A stretch of DNA of 64,000 nt. Source: Streptomyces harbinensis (GTDB lineage: Bacteria > Actinomycetota > Actinomycetes > Streptomycetales > Streptomycetaceae). Position numbers and translations under genes: made by a program. The notes under the pieces are model-generated. The model saw only the letters and a program-made list of their open reading frames with translations. It was not told the origin of the DNA and did no database searches. Below are positions 8,124 to 16,353 of this stretch, piece by piece (the stretch's first letter is position 1; every line of letters begins with the position of its first letter). The stretch covers positions 62,001 to 126,000 of the forward strand of contig NZ_FPAB01000012.1 in the NCBI RefSeq assembly GCF_900116145.1, in the 5' to 3' direction.

Positions 8124-8909
8124 TCAGGACCAGGAGAGTTTGCGGTCCTCGGCCCGGAAGAAGACAAGGGTGACGGCGGCGAGACCGGCCGCGAAGAGGC
8201 ACAGGACCCCGGCGGGCAGCAGGACGTCCGGGACGCCCCCGCCGTGCAGGATGGCCTCGTTGAAGCCGCGCATCGCCCAGTGGCTGGGCGCGAAGGGGGC
8301 GAAGGGGACCGCCCAGTCCGGCATCGCCGACTGGGGGGTCAGCGCGCCGCCGAGCCCGGCGAAGACCAGGGCGAGGATGTTGGCGACGACGCTGAGCTGG
8401 GAGATCGTACGGCACAGCACGACGAGGGCCATGCCGAGCATGACGACGCTGAGCGCCAGCGGCAGCGCCACCACCACGAGGGCGAGCCAGGAACCGGAGA
8501 CCCGCAGGCCGAACAGCAGTCCGCCGGCCACGAAGATGACGGTGAGCTGGAGCACGGCGGCGGCCAGCAGGACGACCAGGCGCGCGGCCAGCAGTTCGAC
8601 CGGGCGGGCGGTGCCGGCGCGCAGCCGGTCCCAGGTGTTCCAGCCGTGCTCGCGGAACATCGCGAAGCCGACGACGTTCATCATGAAGAAGAGGAACATC
8701 ACCGCCATTCCGGGGACGCCCTGTTCGGCACCGTTGACATCGGTGCCCGCGCCGCCCGCCTGCAGAGCGGCCCGGAACAGGGGCTGCATGAAGCCCATGA
8801 TGACCAGCGGCATGACCGTGCGGATCAGCAGCGGGGCGGGGTCGCGCAGCAGCAGCCGGATGTCCTGCCGAACGAGGGCGGTCATCCGGTTCAGCGCACT
8901 GTCACCCAT
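8124..8909 (-). CDS. ABC-2 type transporter permease (drug exporter, DrrB-like)
   Basis: 261-residue integral membrane protein with about six hydrophobic segments (for example LLIRTVMPLVIMGFMQPLF near the N-terminus, MAVMFLFFMMNVVGFAMF, and the C-terminal VLLPAGVLCLFAAGLAAVTLVFF). Length and pattern match the ABC2 membrane family of DrrB-type exporters. Its start overlaps the ATPase gene by 8 bp, so the pair forms one exporter. In this setting it likely exports the product of region A or gives self-resistance. Confidence 0.88.
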   Translation of the reverse strand: MGDSALNRMTALVRQDIRLLLRDPAPLLIRTVMPLVIMGFMQPLFRAALQAGGAGTDVNGAEQGVPGMAVMFLFFMMNVVGFAMFREHGWNTWDRLRAGTARPVELLAARLVVLLAAAVLQLTVIFVAGGLLFGLRVSGSWLALVVVALPLALSVVMLGMALVVLCRTISQLSVVANILALVFAGLGGALTPQSAMPDWAVPFAPFAPSHWAMRGFNEAILHGGGVPDVLLPAGVLCLFAAGLAAVTLVFFRAEDRKLSWS

Positions 8910-9909
8910 GGCGCACCGCCCCGGTCCTCTCGTCCCGGTTCCGGTCCTCGCCGGCGTCCGGCCCGGGGGTGCCCGCGGTGAGGCGGAGGAAGACGCTGTC
9001 CAGGGTGGGTTTCACCACGCGCAGGGCGGACAGGCCAGCGGCGGCGTCGCCCAGGGCGGCGAGGATCCGGCCGGTGACCAGCTGGGGCTGTTCCACCCGG
9101 ACGCGGAGCCGGTCGCCGTGCCGGGTCACCGGCCACGGCAGGTCGAGCGCGGGCGGTTCGCCGGAGAAGACCAGTTCCACGGCGCTGTCGCCGTGCCGCC
9201 GGACGAGTTCGTCGACACCGCCGCGGGTGAGGACGCGCCCCCGGTGCAGGACGACCACGTCCGCGGCGAGTTCCTCGATCTCGGGGAGGTAGTGGGTGGA
9301 GTAGCAGACCGTGGTGCCCTGCGCGGCCAGTTCCCGCACATGGGCGAGGATGCGGGCGCGGGTCTCCACGTCGACGCCGGCGGTGGGCTCGTCCAGGAGG
9401 ACCAGCCCCGGCCGGTGGACCAGCGCCATCGCGGTGTGCACGCGGCGCTGTTCTCCTCCGGAGAGGTGGGCGGCGCGCCGGTCCATCAGCGCGTTCAGGG
9501 CGAGGGGTTCGGCGACCTCCTCGATCCGCTGCCGGGCGGCCCGGCCCCGGAGCCCGGCCAGCTCGGCGAAGAACCGCAGGTTCTGGCGTACCGTCAGCGG
9601 CGGATAGATGCCGAGCTCCTGCGGGGCCAGGCCGAGTTCCCGGCGCGCGCGGCGCGCGTCGCGCGCCATGGAGCGGCCCAGCACCTCGATCTCCCCGGCG
9701 TCCGGTCGCCGCAGGCCCGCGACCAGGGACATCAGCGTGGTCTTGCCGGCGCCGTTGTGCCCCAGCAAACCGACGATCGTGCCCTGGGCGATCTCCAGAT
9801 CGACCCGGTCCAGCGCCGTCGTGTCGCCGTAGCTCTTGCGCAGTCCGCGTACGGACAGGGCGGGTGTCCCGGGCGCGGCGCCGCCGGCCGGTCGCCGGTC
9901 AGCGGGCAC
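8902..9909 (-). CDS. ABC transporter ATP-binding protein (DrrA-like)
   Basis: 335 residues. Walker A LLGHNGAGKTTLM around residue 55, signature HLSGGEQRRVHTAMAL, Walker B GLVLLDEPTAGVD, plus the ~90-residue C-terminal extension typical of DrrA-type antibiotic exporter ATPases. The GTG at 9909 begins VPADRRPAGG; no strong Shine-Dalgarno is seen, and the conserved part begins ~16 residues later, so the start is uncertain. It is the first gene behind the second copy of the composite promoter (10008-10061) and is coupled to the permease. Confidence 0.9.
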   Translation of the reverse strand: MPADRRPAGGAAPGTPALSVRGLRKSYGDTTALDRVDLEIAQGTIVGLLGHNGAGKTTLMSLVAGLRRPDAGEIEVLGRSMARDARRARRELGLAPQELGIYPPLTVRQNLRFFAELAGLRGRAARQRIEEVAEPLALNALMDRRAAHLSGGEQRRVHTAMALVHRPGLVLLDEPTAGVDVETRARILAHVRELAAQGTTVCYSTHYLPEIEELAADVVVLHRGRVLTRGGVDELVRRHGDSAVELVFSGEPPALDLPWPVTRHGDRLRVRVEQPQLVTGRILAALGDAAAGLSALRVVKPTLDSVFLRLTAGTPGPDAGEDRNRDERTGAVRHG

Positions 9910-10007
9910 GAGGGGCCCAGGCGTCCGGACCGGGGAACGCCACAGCGCCGGGGGGAGTCATCTCCATGCGTCGGTGCACCTTTCCGCGTCGGACGGCGAC
10001 AGCGGTC

Positions 10008-10061
10008 ACCCTGTCAAGCGCGCCGTTCCCGGTTCAACGCACGTTCCGGTAGCCGGAACAC
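10008..10061 (-). promoter_or_regulatory. Composite leftward promoter/operator, copy 2 (divergent intergenic region)
   Basis: Minus-strand reading: GTGTTCC (10061-10055), 7 nt, GGAAC (10047-10043), 6 nt, TGAACC -35 (10036-10031), 17 nt, CAGGGT -10 (10013-10008). Element order and all spacings equal copy 1 at 7990-8043. It lies in the ~300 bp between the leftward ABC exporter and the rightward aminotransferase, so a regulator bound to the palindrome could control both. A possible rightward -10 (TAGAAC, 10089-10094) lies on the other side; the remainder of the intergenic region shows nothing clear. Confidence 0.6.
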
Positions 10062-10207
10062 CACTTTCCCGCGGCGGACGCGGGCGGCTAGAACTGGTCC
10101 CCGACAGCTGCGGACCGCCGCTTCCGCCGCCGGGCGGCGCACGCGGGGAGGACACCGCCTCGTGCGGTTCCACGGTCCGCCGGACCAGGGAGAGGACGGC
10201 CCCGGAC

Positions 10208-11482
10208 ATGACCGCGAACGTCGGGGCGGGGACGGCGAGGGAGACACTCACCGCGATCCGCCGGCATCTCTCGCCGCAACTGGCCCTGCTGTACGGCATG
10301 AACGGCTCCGACGCCATCGAGGCATACGGCGAGGGGGCCCGGGTGCGGCGCTCCGACGGCCGTACCCTGATTGACTTCGGCAGCTACGCGGTGACCTTGC
10401 TGGGGCAGCGGCATCCGGCCGTGGTGGCGGCGGTGCGCGCGGAACTGGACGCGATGCCGGTCTCCAGCCGGGTGCTGGGCAACCGGGCGACGGCGGCGTT
10501 CGCCGCGGCGCTGGCCGGCTGGGCCGACCCCGGCCGCCTGACGAACGTGTGGCTCGGGCTCAACGGCAGCGACGCGGTGGAGGCGGCGCTGAAGCTGGCA
10601 CGCCGGGCCACCGGCCGGCGGCGGGTCATCGCGGTCGAGGGCGCCTACCACGGCAAGTCCATGGGTGCGCTGGCGGCGACCTGGAACGCCCGCTACCGCG
10701 AGTCCCTGGAGCCGCTGCTCGGCGGCGTGACCCACATCCCCGCCGACCCCCGCGCGGTGCCCGGCGCCTTCGAGGGCGAGGAGGTGGCCGCGGTCCTGGT
10801 GGAACCCGTCCAGGGCGAGGGCGGAGTCCGCCCCCTGGACCCGGCGTTCCTGACGGCGCTGGCCGGCGCGGCACGCGCGCACGGCGCGTTCGTCGTCGCC
10901 GACGAGATACAGACCGGCATGCGGCGCTGCGGCCCCCGCCTGGTCAGCGTGGACCTCGGGCTCGAACCCGACGCCGTCCTGCTCGGCAAGGCGCTGGGCG
11001 GCGGGGTCCAGCCGGTGTCCGCCGTGGTGGCGACGCCGGAGCTGTACGCCCCGCTGGCCGCGGATCCGTTCCTGCACACGACCACGTTCTCCGGGCACCC
11101 GCTCGGGGCGGCGGCCGGTGTGGCGGCCCTGCGGACGGCGGAAGCGCTCGCCCCCCGGGGCCGGCACCTGGCGGAGGTCTTCGGCTCCGGCCTCAGCGGG
11201 CTGGTGGCACGCCATGCCCCGCTGGTCACCGCGGTGCGCGGCCAGGGCCTGCTGTGGGGCCTGGAGTTCGCGACCCCCGCGGCGGCGGGCGAGGTGCTGA
11301 TCGAGCTGGGGCGCCGGGGCCTGATCGTCTCCCCCTGTCTGGGCCGCCCGGAGACGCTGCGGCTGCTGCCGCCGCTGGTCGCCACGGACGAGGACGCCGG
11401 GGAGGCGCTGGACCTCCTGGACGCCGTCTGCGCCGCGGTGCCCGACGACTTCCGCACCCCGGCCGCCGCGGCCACGACCTGA
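10208..11482 (+). CDS. Class III PLP-dependent aminotransferase
   Basis: 424 residues, normal for the family. Motifs: substrate/PLP loop LNGSDAVEAALKLARRATGR, phosphate-binding VEGAYHGKSMGALAATWN, the acidic residue of FVVADEIQTGMRRCG that contacts the pyridine nitrogen, and the PLP lysine in VLLGKALGGGVQPVSAV. It resembles ornithine/acetylornithine/GABA-type enzymes and those that aminate aldehydes in antibiotic pathways. Start at ATG 10208, with AGGGAGAGGA upstream; codons back to 9836 are not typical coding sequence. A partner for the SDR is plausible: the reductase may make an aldehyde that this enzyme aminates. That is inference. Confidence 0.9.
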   Translation: MTANVGAGTARETLTAIRRHLSPQLALLYGMNGSDAIEAYGEGARVRRSDGRTLIDFGSYAVTLLGQRHPAVVAAVRAELDAMPVSSRVLGNRATAAFAAALAGWADPGRLTNVWLGLNGSDAVEAALKLARRATGRRRVIAVEGAYHGKSMGALAATWNARYRESLEPLLGGVTHIPADPRAVPGAFEGEEVAAVLVEPVQGEGGVRPLDPAFLTALAGAARAHGAFVVADEIQTGMRRCGPRLVSVDLGLEPDAVLLGKALGGGVQPVSAVVATPELYAPLAADPFLHTTTFSGHPLGAAAGVAALRTAEALAPRGRHLAEVFGSGLSGLVARHAPLVTAVRGQGLLWGLEFATPAAAGEVLIELGRRGLIVSPCLGRPETLRLLPPLVATDEDAGEALDLLDAVCAAVPDDFRTPAAAATT

Positions 11483-11545
11483 CCCGACCCTCCGGGCCCG
11501 CGCCGGAAGGTCACGGCCGGGACCGGCGACGCCAAGGAGGACGAT

Positions 11546-12469
11546 ATGAGCGCGGAGCCCGGCGCCGCGGCCGGAACGCGGGACACGCACGAACAGACCC
11601 GCGCCCAGTACCGCTACCACCGGGACCTGTTCCCGGCGCTGCACGACTGGGAGAACACCGAGCGGGCCATCACGGACTTCACCGGCCAGGACGGGCCCGA
11701 CGGGCTGCTGGGCCTGGACCAGATGGGCCACTTCGGTCCGCAGGGCTGCGACCTGGTGGTCCGCGCCGTGGCCGCCGGCGCCGGGTCGGGCCGTGCCGTG
11801 GAGCTGTGCGAGCTGGGCAGCGGTTTCGGCGGTGCGCTGCGCTACACCGTCGACAAGCTCACGACCGCCGGCGTCGGGGTGTCCCGGTCCTACGGCGTGG
11901 ACATCGTCGCCGAGCACTGCGAGGTCAGCGCCCGGATCAACCGTGCGCAGGGCCGGACCACGACGACCGATCTGTGCGCCTCGGCGACCGCGGTGCCGCT
12001 TCCCGACGCCTCGCTCGACGTGGTGCTGGTCACCGGCTCGATGCCGCACTTCCCCGACCCGGGCGCCATACTGCGCGAGGCGGCCCGGCTGCTGCGGCCG
12101 GACGGACTGCTGGTGCTCACCGAGGAGGTGAGTCTGACGCCCGCCGGCGAGGAACCCTCGGACGCCTTCCGGGTGACCCACCCGCGCGGAATCTTCTTCA
12201 CCACCCCGCTGGCCGGCCGGAGGGAGCAGCTGGCACGGGCCGGCTTCGGCGAGGTGCGGCAGGAGGATCTGACCGCGTGGGCGGTGGCGCTGCTCGCCGA
12301 CCGGCTGAAGGTCGTCCGCATCTTCCGCGGGAGCGTCGCGAACATCTACGGGGGCCCGTCGGCCGATCTGATCCGGGACACGCTGAGCGCGGCCCGCGAG
12401 GAGTACCTCGCCGGCCGGCTGCTGCCCACTCTGTTCACCGCCCGGAAGGCCCCCGCTCCGGTGGGCTGA
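11546..12469 (+). CDS. Class I SAM-dependent methyltransferase
   Basis: 307 residues. The SAM motif is ELCELGSGFGGALRYTVDKL near residue 90, followed by a methyltransf_11-type core with ASLDVVLVTGSMPHFPDPGAILREAARLLRPDG, the post-I and motif II/III region of small-molecule methyltransferases. The start ATG has an excellent AAGGAGGACGAT. It follows the aminotransferase by 63 bp on the same strand, so the two are likely an operon. The long N-terminal segment (YRYHRDLFPALHDWENTERA) is seen in O/C/N-methyltransferases of secondary metabolism; the acceptor is unknown. It converges with the IclR gene across only 6 bp. Confidence 0.88.
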   Translation: MSAEPGAAAGTRDTHEQTRAQYRYHRDLFPALHDWENTERAITDFTGQDGPDGLLGLDQMGHFGPQGCDLVVRAVAAGAGSGRAVELCELGSGFGGALRYTVDKLTTAGVGVSRSYGVDIVAEHCEVSARINRAQGRTTTTDLCASATAVPLPDASLDVVLVTGSMPHFPDPGAILREAARLLRPDGLLVLTEEVSLTPAGEEPSDAFRVTHPRGIFFTTPLAGRREQLARAGFGEVRQEDLTAWAVALLADRLKVVRIFRGSVANIYGGPSADLIRDTLSAAREEYLAGRLLPTLFTARKAPAPVG

Positions 12470-12475
12470 GCGGCC

Positions 12476-13198
12476 TCACACGGCACTCATCAGGGCGGGG
12501 CTGCGCCGCAGTTCGCGGGTTACGGCGGCGCAGGCGGCCCTGAGATGGGCGGCGGCCCGGCCCGCGTCGAAGCCGGACGGGGTGCCGGCGACGGCCAGCG
12601 CCCCGGCCGCCGTACCGGACGCCGCCAGCACGGGTGCGGCCAGACCCGTCACCCCGTTCGCGCCGCGGACGACCGCGAAGCCCTGGTCCCGGACGCGGTC
12701 CGCCTCGGCCGACCGGGCGGGTGCGTCGCGGTGCGCGACCGCCCCGGTGCCGAAGGCGCGGAAGACGCCGGTCGCGGCCCACTCGGAGGCCCGGGCCTCC
12801 TCCGCACGCTGCCGGCGGCCGGGCCGGTGGGGGTGCCGTACGGTGTCCACCAGGGCCGGGTCGGCGCCGGTGGGGTCGGCGATGAAGACGTAGGCGCTGC
12901 CCCGGGTGAGCTGGTACAGCTGCTGCGCGTGGGGCAGGGCGATGTCGCGCAACATGAGCTGGCGGGGCACCCGGGCCCCGAGCAGGAACAGTCCCATGCC
13001 GAGCCGCAGTCCCTTCTCGCCGCGCTCCAGCATGCCCTCCTTGACCAGTTCGGTGGTGATGCGGTGGGCCGTCGCCTTGGGCATGTCGGCCCGGCGGGCG
13101 ATCTCGGAGAGGGGCAGTTCCAGCTCGCCGGGCCGGAAGGTGCGGAGGACGCCGAGACCGCGCGCGAGCATGGAGCGGGAGTTGTTTCCTGCGGGCAA
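12476..13198 (-). CDS. IclR-family transcriptional regulator
   Basis: 240 residues: N-terminal winged helix (LSEIARRADMPKATAHRITTELVKEGMLERGEKG) and C-terminal effector-binding GAF-like domain ending VLAASGTAAGALAVAGT. Length fits the family. TTG 13198 is preferred because AGAGGAG lies 5 nt upstream; ATG 13171 is the alternative. The frame is open much farther upstream, but that part is not coding-like. It is the only classical effector-responsive regulator within region A and therefore a candidate to bind the GTTCC-N7-GGAAC sites at 8025-8041 and 10043-10059. Confidence 0.85.
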   Translation of the reverse strand: MPAGNNSRSMLARGLGVLRTFRPGELELPLSEIARRADMPKATAHRITTELVKEGMLERGEKGLRLGMGLFLLGARVPRQLMLRDIALPHAQQLYQLTRGSAYVFIADPTGADPALVDTVRHPHRPGRRQRAEEARASEWAATGVFRAFGTGAVAHRDAPARSAEADRVRDQGFAVVRGANGVTGLAAPVLAASGTAAGALAVAGTPSGFDAGRAAAHLRAACAAVTRELRRSPALMSAV

Positions 13199-14008
13199 GG
13201 GAACTCCTCTGGGTCGTGACGGGGCCGGGAACGGTGCCGCCGTACGGGCCGGCGCGAGGGGTGCTGTGGTGCGCCGGTGCGCGGACGGCCCCGGTCGTGC
13301 GGGAGGAGAGGGCCGCCGGCGTACCGGGCGCGTGGATCCTCCGGCGTGGACCGGGCGTGCACCGGCGCGGACCGCCGGCGGGGGCGGGCGGCAGCGGTGG
13401 ACGCGGTGGGGCGGGGTCTCCCGGGTGCTGCGGGGCCCGGTGCCGGGCCACGTCGTACGGGGCTCCGCCGCCCGGCGCGGGGCGGCGGGGCAGCCCGGGG
13501 AGCTATGGAACGCCTTCAGGCCCGGCGGCAGGCCGGACGCGGGGTTCTTCGGCGTCGCGGGGCACCGGATCGGGCGGCAAACGGGCACGGATTCCCGCCG
13601 GTGAGGCAGCATCGGCCACCGGGGTGCGCCCGGACTTCGGGTTTCTTCCGGCGGAGCCGTATTTCTCGGTCACGGTCACGCCGCATTGTTCGGGTCTCGC
13701 CGCATAATGCCAAGACACAATCCCTTCGTGATGCAGAGAGGTTGCCGTTCCGCTCCGGAAGAGCTCTGCTTTCCACGCGGGGAGGGTCCATGGTCACCTT
13801 TGAATGCATAGCGGCCCGTTCGACGGCCGGTGGGGGGAAGTGCTTGGCGTCCAGGCGGCTTCTCAGCCGGGGGCTGATCGTCTCAGACTCTTTCACTGAT
13901 CTCAATACGCACGGGTGCGGCTGATTCTTCACCGGAGATCCCCGGTCTTGTGTTTTCCGTGACAGCGGCCGGGGCCACCGCCGGCGGATCCGCGTGACGG
14001 GGAACTCC
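13199..14008. other. Long intergenic stretch (~810 bp) without a convincing gene
   Basis: Between the IclR start and the hairpin after the methyltransferase stop. The part 13200-13600 is GC-rich with ORFs in several frames, none with a ribosome-binding site or family resemblance. The part ~13640-13990 is clearly lower in GC than its surroundings and contains TTCCG-CTC-CGGAA (about 13748-13760). A 44-codon ORF at 13790-13924 has GGGGAGGGTCC before its ATG but no other support. Confidence 0.5.
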
Positions 14009-14069
14009 GCCCCGATCGTGCCAAGGGGGCCCATCAGCGAGCTGACGGACCCTCCCGCACGATCGGGGC
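14009..14069 (-). terminator. Perfect 13-bp inverted repeat at the methyltransferase stop
   Basis: GCCCCGATCGTGC (14009-14021) pairs exactly with GCACGATCGGGGC (14057-14069), enclosing a 35-nt loop that can itself form small stems. It abuts the stop codon of the leftward methyltransferase gene, as expected for a terminator of region B. Confidence 0.6.
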
Positions 14070-14776
14070 TAGAAGGGCAGAAAGTCGCCGGACCGGGGCT
14101 CGGAGACGACCTCGGGCAGCCGCAGGGCCCGGCAGCGCGGCACGGACCCGCCGCCCGCGTCGTCGCCCAGGCGACGCCAGGTCCCGGCCGCGAACGGGTC
14201 GGGAAGCGCGGTCCAGCCCAGATTCACTTCGAAGTAGTGGGCGGCGGTGCGGACCGAGGGCTTGTCGTCGTCGTCGAGGATCACCAGCCCGCCCGGCTTC
14301 ACGACCTTGCGCAGGTAGTACAGGTCGAGAAAGACCTCGTGGAACACGTGACTGCCGTCGACAAAGGCGGCGTCGGCGACCAGCCCTTCGGCGATGAGCT
14401 GGGGAAAGGCGTCCGAGGACCGTTCCGGGACCAGCGTGGAGATGAGGTCGAGACCGGCGGAGCAGAGCAGGTCCCACCCCGTGTTGGCCCACATGTCCTT
14501 CTGGAACGGATCGATCAGGATGTGCCGGGGTTCGGCATGGCCCTGAGAAACGAGGGCTTCTCCCACGGCGAGCGCCGAACTTCCGTAGGCGAGGCCGACC
14601 TCGACGACGGTCCGGGCCTGCTCCGCGATCAGGAGATCACGAAGAAGGTCGCAGTCGCGCTCGGGAAGAGTGATGTACTCGAAATCCCCGTCGAAATCAC
14701 GTGTTCTGGCAGGCCCGTTACGCGCCAACTGACGCCGGACTTCCCGGACTCGAATCGCACGGTCGTCTGTTTTCAT
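14069..14776 (-). CDS. SAM-dependent methyltransferase (methyltransf_24-like)
   Basis: 235 residues. Motif I VVEVGLAYGSSALAVGEALV, then HILIDPFQ and the acidic DGSHVFHEVFLDLYYLRKVVKPGGLVILDD, typical of class I methyltransferases related to the cephalosporin-hydroxylase/O-methyltransferase group. ATG 14776 (MKTDDRAIRVREVRRQLARN) is chosen because codons upstream have low third-position GC; the ribosome-binding site is weak. It is the last gene of a leftward group with an HPr-kinase-like protein and an NDK-like protein, and probably methylates the product or an intermediate of that group. Confidence 0.8.
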   Translation of the reverse strand: MKTDDRAIRVREVRRQLARNGPARTRDFDGDFEYITLPERDCDLLRDLLIAEQARTVVEVGLAYGSSALAVGEALVSQGHAEPRHILIDPFQKDMWANTGWDLLCSAGLDLISTLVPERSSDAFPQLIAEGLVADAAFVDGSHVFHEVFLDLYYLRKVVKPGGLVILDDDDKPSVRTAAHYFEVNLGWTALPDPFAAGTWRRLGDDAGGGSVPRCRALRLPEVVSEPRSGDFLPF

Positions 14777-15097
14777 GGAATCGATCGTAGGCTCTCTCCA
14801 TGCATAGGACAAGAGTCCTTTTTCGCTTTGTACGCAGGCATGGGAAAGGCATGTTCCGCTCTGTTTCAGGACAGGCGGAAGCCAGCGGCCGGCGACAATA
14901 GCCGACCGCTGGAACGAGCGCCTCCACCGAATTCCACAGCCTTTCCCGAAAGGCTTCCCTTTCCGGGCGGGATCGGCGGAGTCATCGAGAGGAAAATACG
15001 GCGGTGTCATGCGGCGCGGGTGGAATGCGCAAGGCAGCGGCACCAGCGCGCCGGCACGCCGCCCGGACCACCGGACCCACCGGGGAAAGCCGCTCCC
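14777..15097 (-). other. AT-richer intergenic spacer within region B
   Basis: About 320 bp between the HPr-kinase-like gene and the methyltransferase. It is noticeably less GC-rich than neighbouring DNA. It holds the short inverted repeat AGGAC-AAGA-GTCCT (14806-14819) next to a run of T on the + strand. The methyltransferase frame stays open through it, but codon use is not Streptomyces-like. It may hold a separate promoter; no convincing -10/-35 pair was found. Confidence 0.45.
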
Positions 15098-16153
15098 TCA
15101 CTGCTCCGCGAGACGCGCCAGCACGCGCTCGCGCACCGCGGGATCGAGCATGTCGGCGTTGACGGAGAACCGCCGCGCTCCCCGGACGAGATCGCCCATG
15201 CGGCGCTTCATCGCCAGGAACGCGGCGCTGTACCGGTGCACGTCGTTGTCCAGATGGGCCAGCATGTCGTCCTTCAGCCCGTAGGTGCCGGGCGCGCAGG
15301 CGAACAGGTCCAGGAACGCCGTGAATTCCTCCTCGCCGACCTCGTCGAAGGAGGGGGCCCGGTCCGGGTTGTAGTCGATGATGCACAGGTTGCGGACCGT
15401 GGCTTCGTCGACCGATGCCCGGCCGAAGATCGTCTCCGGGTCGAGCCGGTACTCGGATGCCTCCAGGTGCTTCTCCAGCCGGCCGGACGCGATGAGCCGG
15501 TCGAAGCCCGGACCGTTCCGGATCCGCATCGCGGACGGCACGCCGTACACGGTGGTCCCGCGCGTGAGGACATGCGTGTTGCTGACGAACCGCGCCCCGG
15601 CGGCACAGGCCTGGGTGAGGAAGACGGTCTTGCCGCCCTTCTGACGGCCGAACAGCAAAGTGGCGCCCGAGGGCTGGACGAAGGCGGCGGCCTTGAGGTG
15701 CACCAGGTCACGGTCGACGGCGAAGTCGGTGAGCAGACGCTTGGTGAAGTACGGCCACAGCGTGCGCTCCAGCTCACGGCCGAAGACATAGATCCGGTTG
15801 CCCCGGGTCACCAGGTGGGCGGGCGGGCCGAAATGGTGGGTGATGTACGAGCCGCCGCGGAAGCGGTCGGCGCGGTATCCCCGGTCCGCGAGGGGTTCGA
15901 TCAGCGCCGGATCGATGGGGTCGTGGTCGAGATCCACGAGGACCAGCTCGTACGCACAGGACCGCTCGGGAGGGGCGAACCGGGAGAAGAAGGCGTACCC
16001 GGCGAAGTCCGTGATGTTGCTCAAGACGCGTACCGTGAACACATTGAGGTCGATCACCCGGGATGACCTGATGGTGTAGTGCGGGCCGAGAGCCGCACGC
16101 ACATCGTCGTCGGTGTCCGGTCCGGCCGAAGCCGGGATGATCGGTGACGTCAC
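15098..16153 (-). CDS. HPr-kinase-like P-loop protein
   Basis: 351 residues. A P-loop ATLLFGRQKGGKTVFLTQACAAG (Gly169-Thr176) follows a strand-rich N-terminal half with LVLVDLDHD and a DLVHLKAAAFV helix, the layout of HPr-kinase-like proteins found in some natural-product and RiPP loci. Such proteins phosphorylate Ser in a peptide or protein, or a small molecule. The C-terminal half (GVPSAMRIRNG, FLDLFACAPGTYGLKDDML) is not recognised in detail. The GTG start at 16153 has AAAGGCAGGG upstream. It follows the NDK-like gene by 200 bp. No HPr/PTS gene lies near, so a classical HPr role is unlikely. Confidence 0.65.
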   Translation of the reverse strand: MTSPIIPASAGPDTDDDVRAALGPHYTIRSSRVIDLNVFTVRVLSNITDFAGYAFFSRFAPPERSCAYELVLVDLDHDPIDPALIEPLADRGYRADRFRGGSYITHHFGPPAHLVTRGNRIYVFGRELERTLWPYFTKRLLTDFAVDRDLVHLKAAAFVQPSGATLLFGRQKGGKTVFLTQACAAGARFVSNTHVLTRGTTVYGVPSAMRIRNGPGFDRLIASGRLEKHLEASEYRLDPETIFGRASVDEATVRNLCIIDYNPDRAPSFDEVGEEEFTAFLDLFACAPGTYGLKDDMLAHLDNDVHRYSAAFLAMKRRMGDLVRGARRFSVNADMLDPAVRERVLARLAEQ

Positions 16154-16353
16154 GCTGCCCTGCCTTTCACGAGTCTCACGAATTCTTCCGGCCGCCCGGA
16201 ACGAACGGCCGCAACGGCCGCGCCGCCGCGATACGGGCGATGGCCGGTCCACCCGGGACGTGCAGCGTGTGCGGGACGTCCGGAGGATTCCCGGGCCGCG
16301 GCGTCCTCGGCCGCGCACGGCGCCGTCGCGCCGGATCCGCGCACGCCGCTCCG

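Noticed and set aside
10088..12181. 697-codon open frame on the minus strand
   Set aside because: Antisense to the aminotransferase and methyltransferase genes, both with family motifs and ribosome-binding sites on the other strand.
13790..13924. 44-codon ORF with a possible ribosome-binding site
   Set aside because: Short, low-GC codon use, no resemblance to known proteins or RiPP leaders, and no coupling to a neighbour.
14777..15043. N-terminal extension of the methyltransferase at 14069-14776
   Set aside because: Open frame, but third codon positions are not GC-biased and the segment has no family resemblance.
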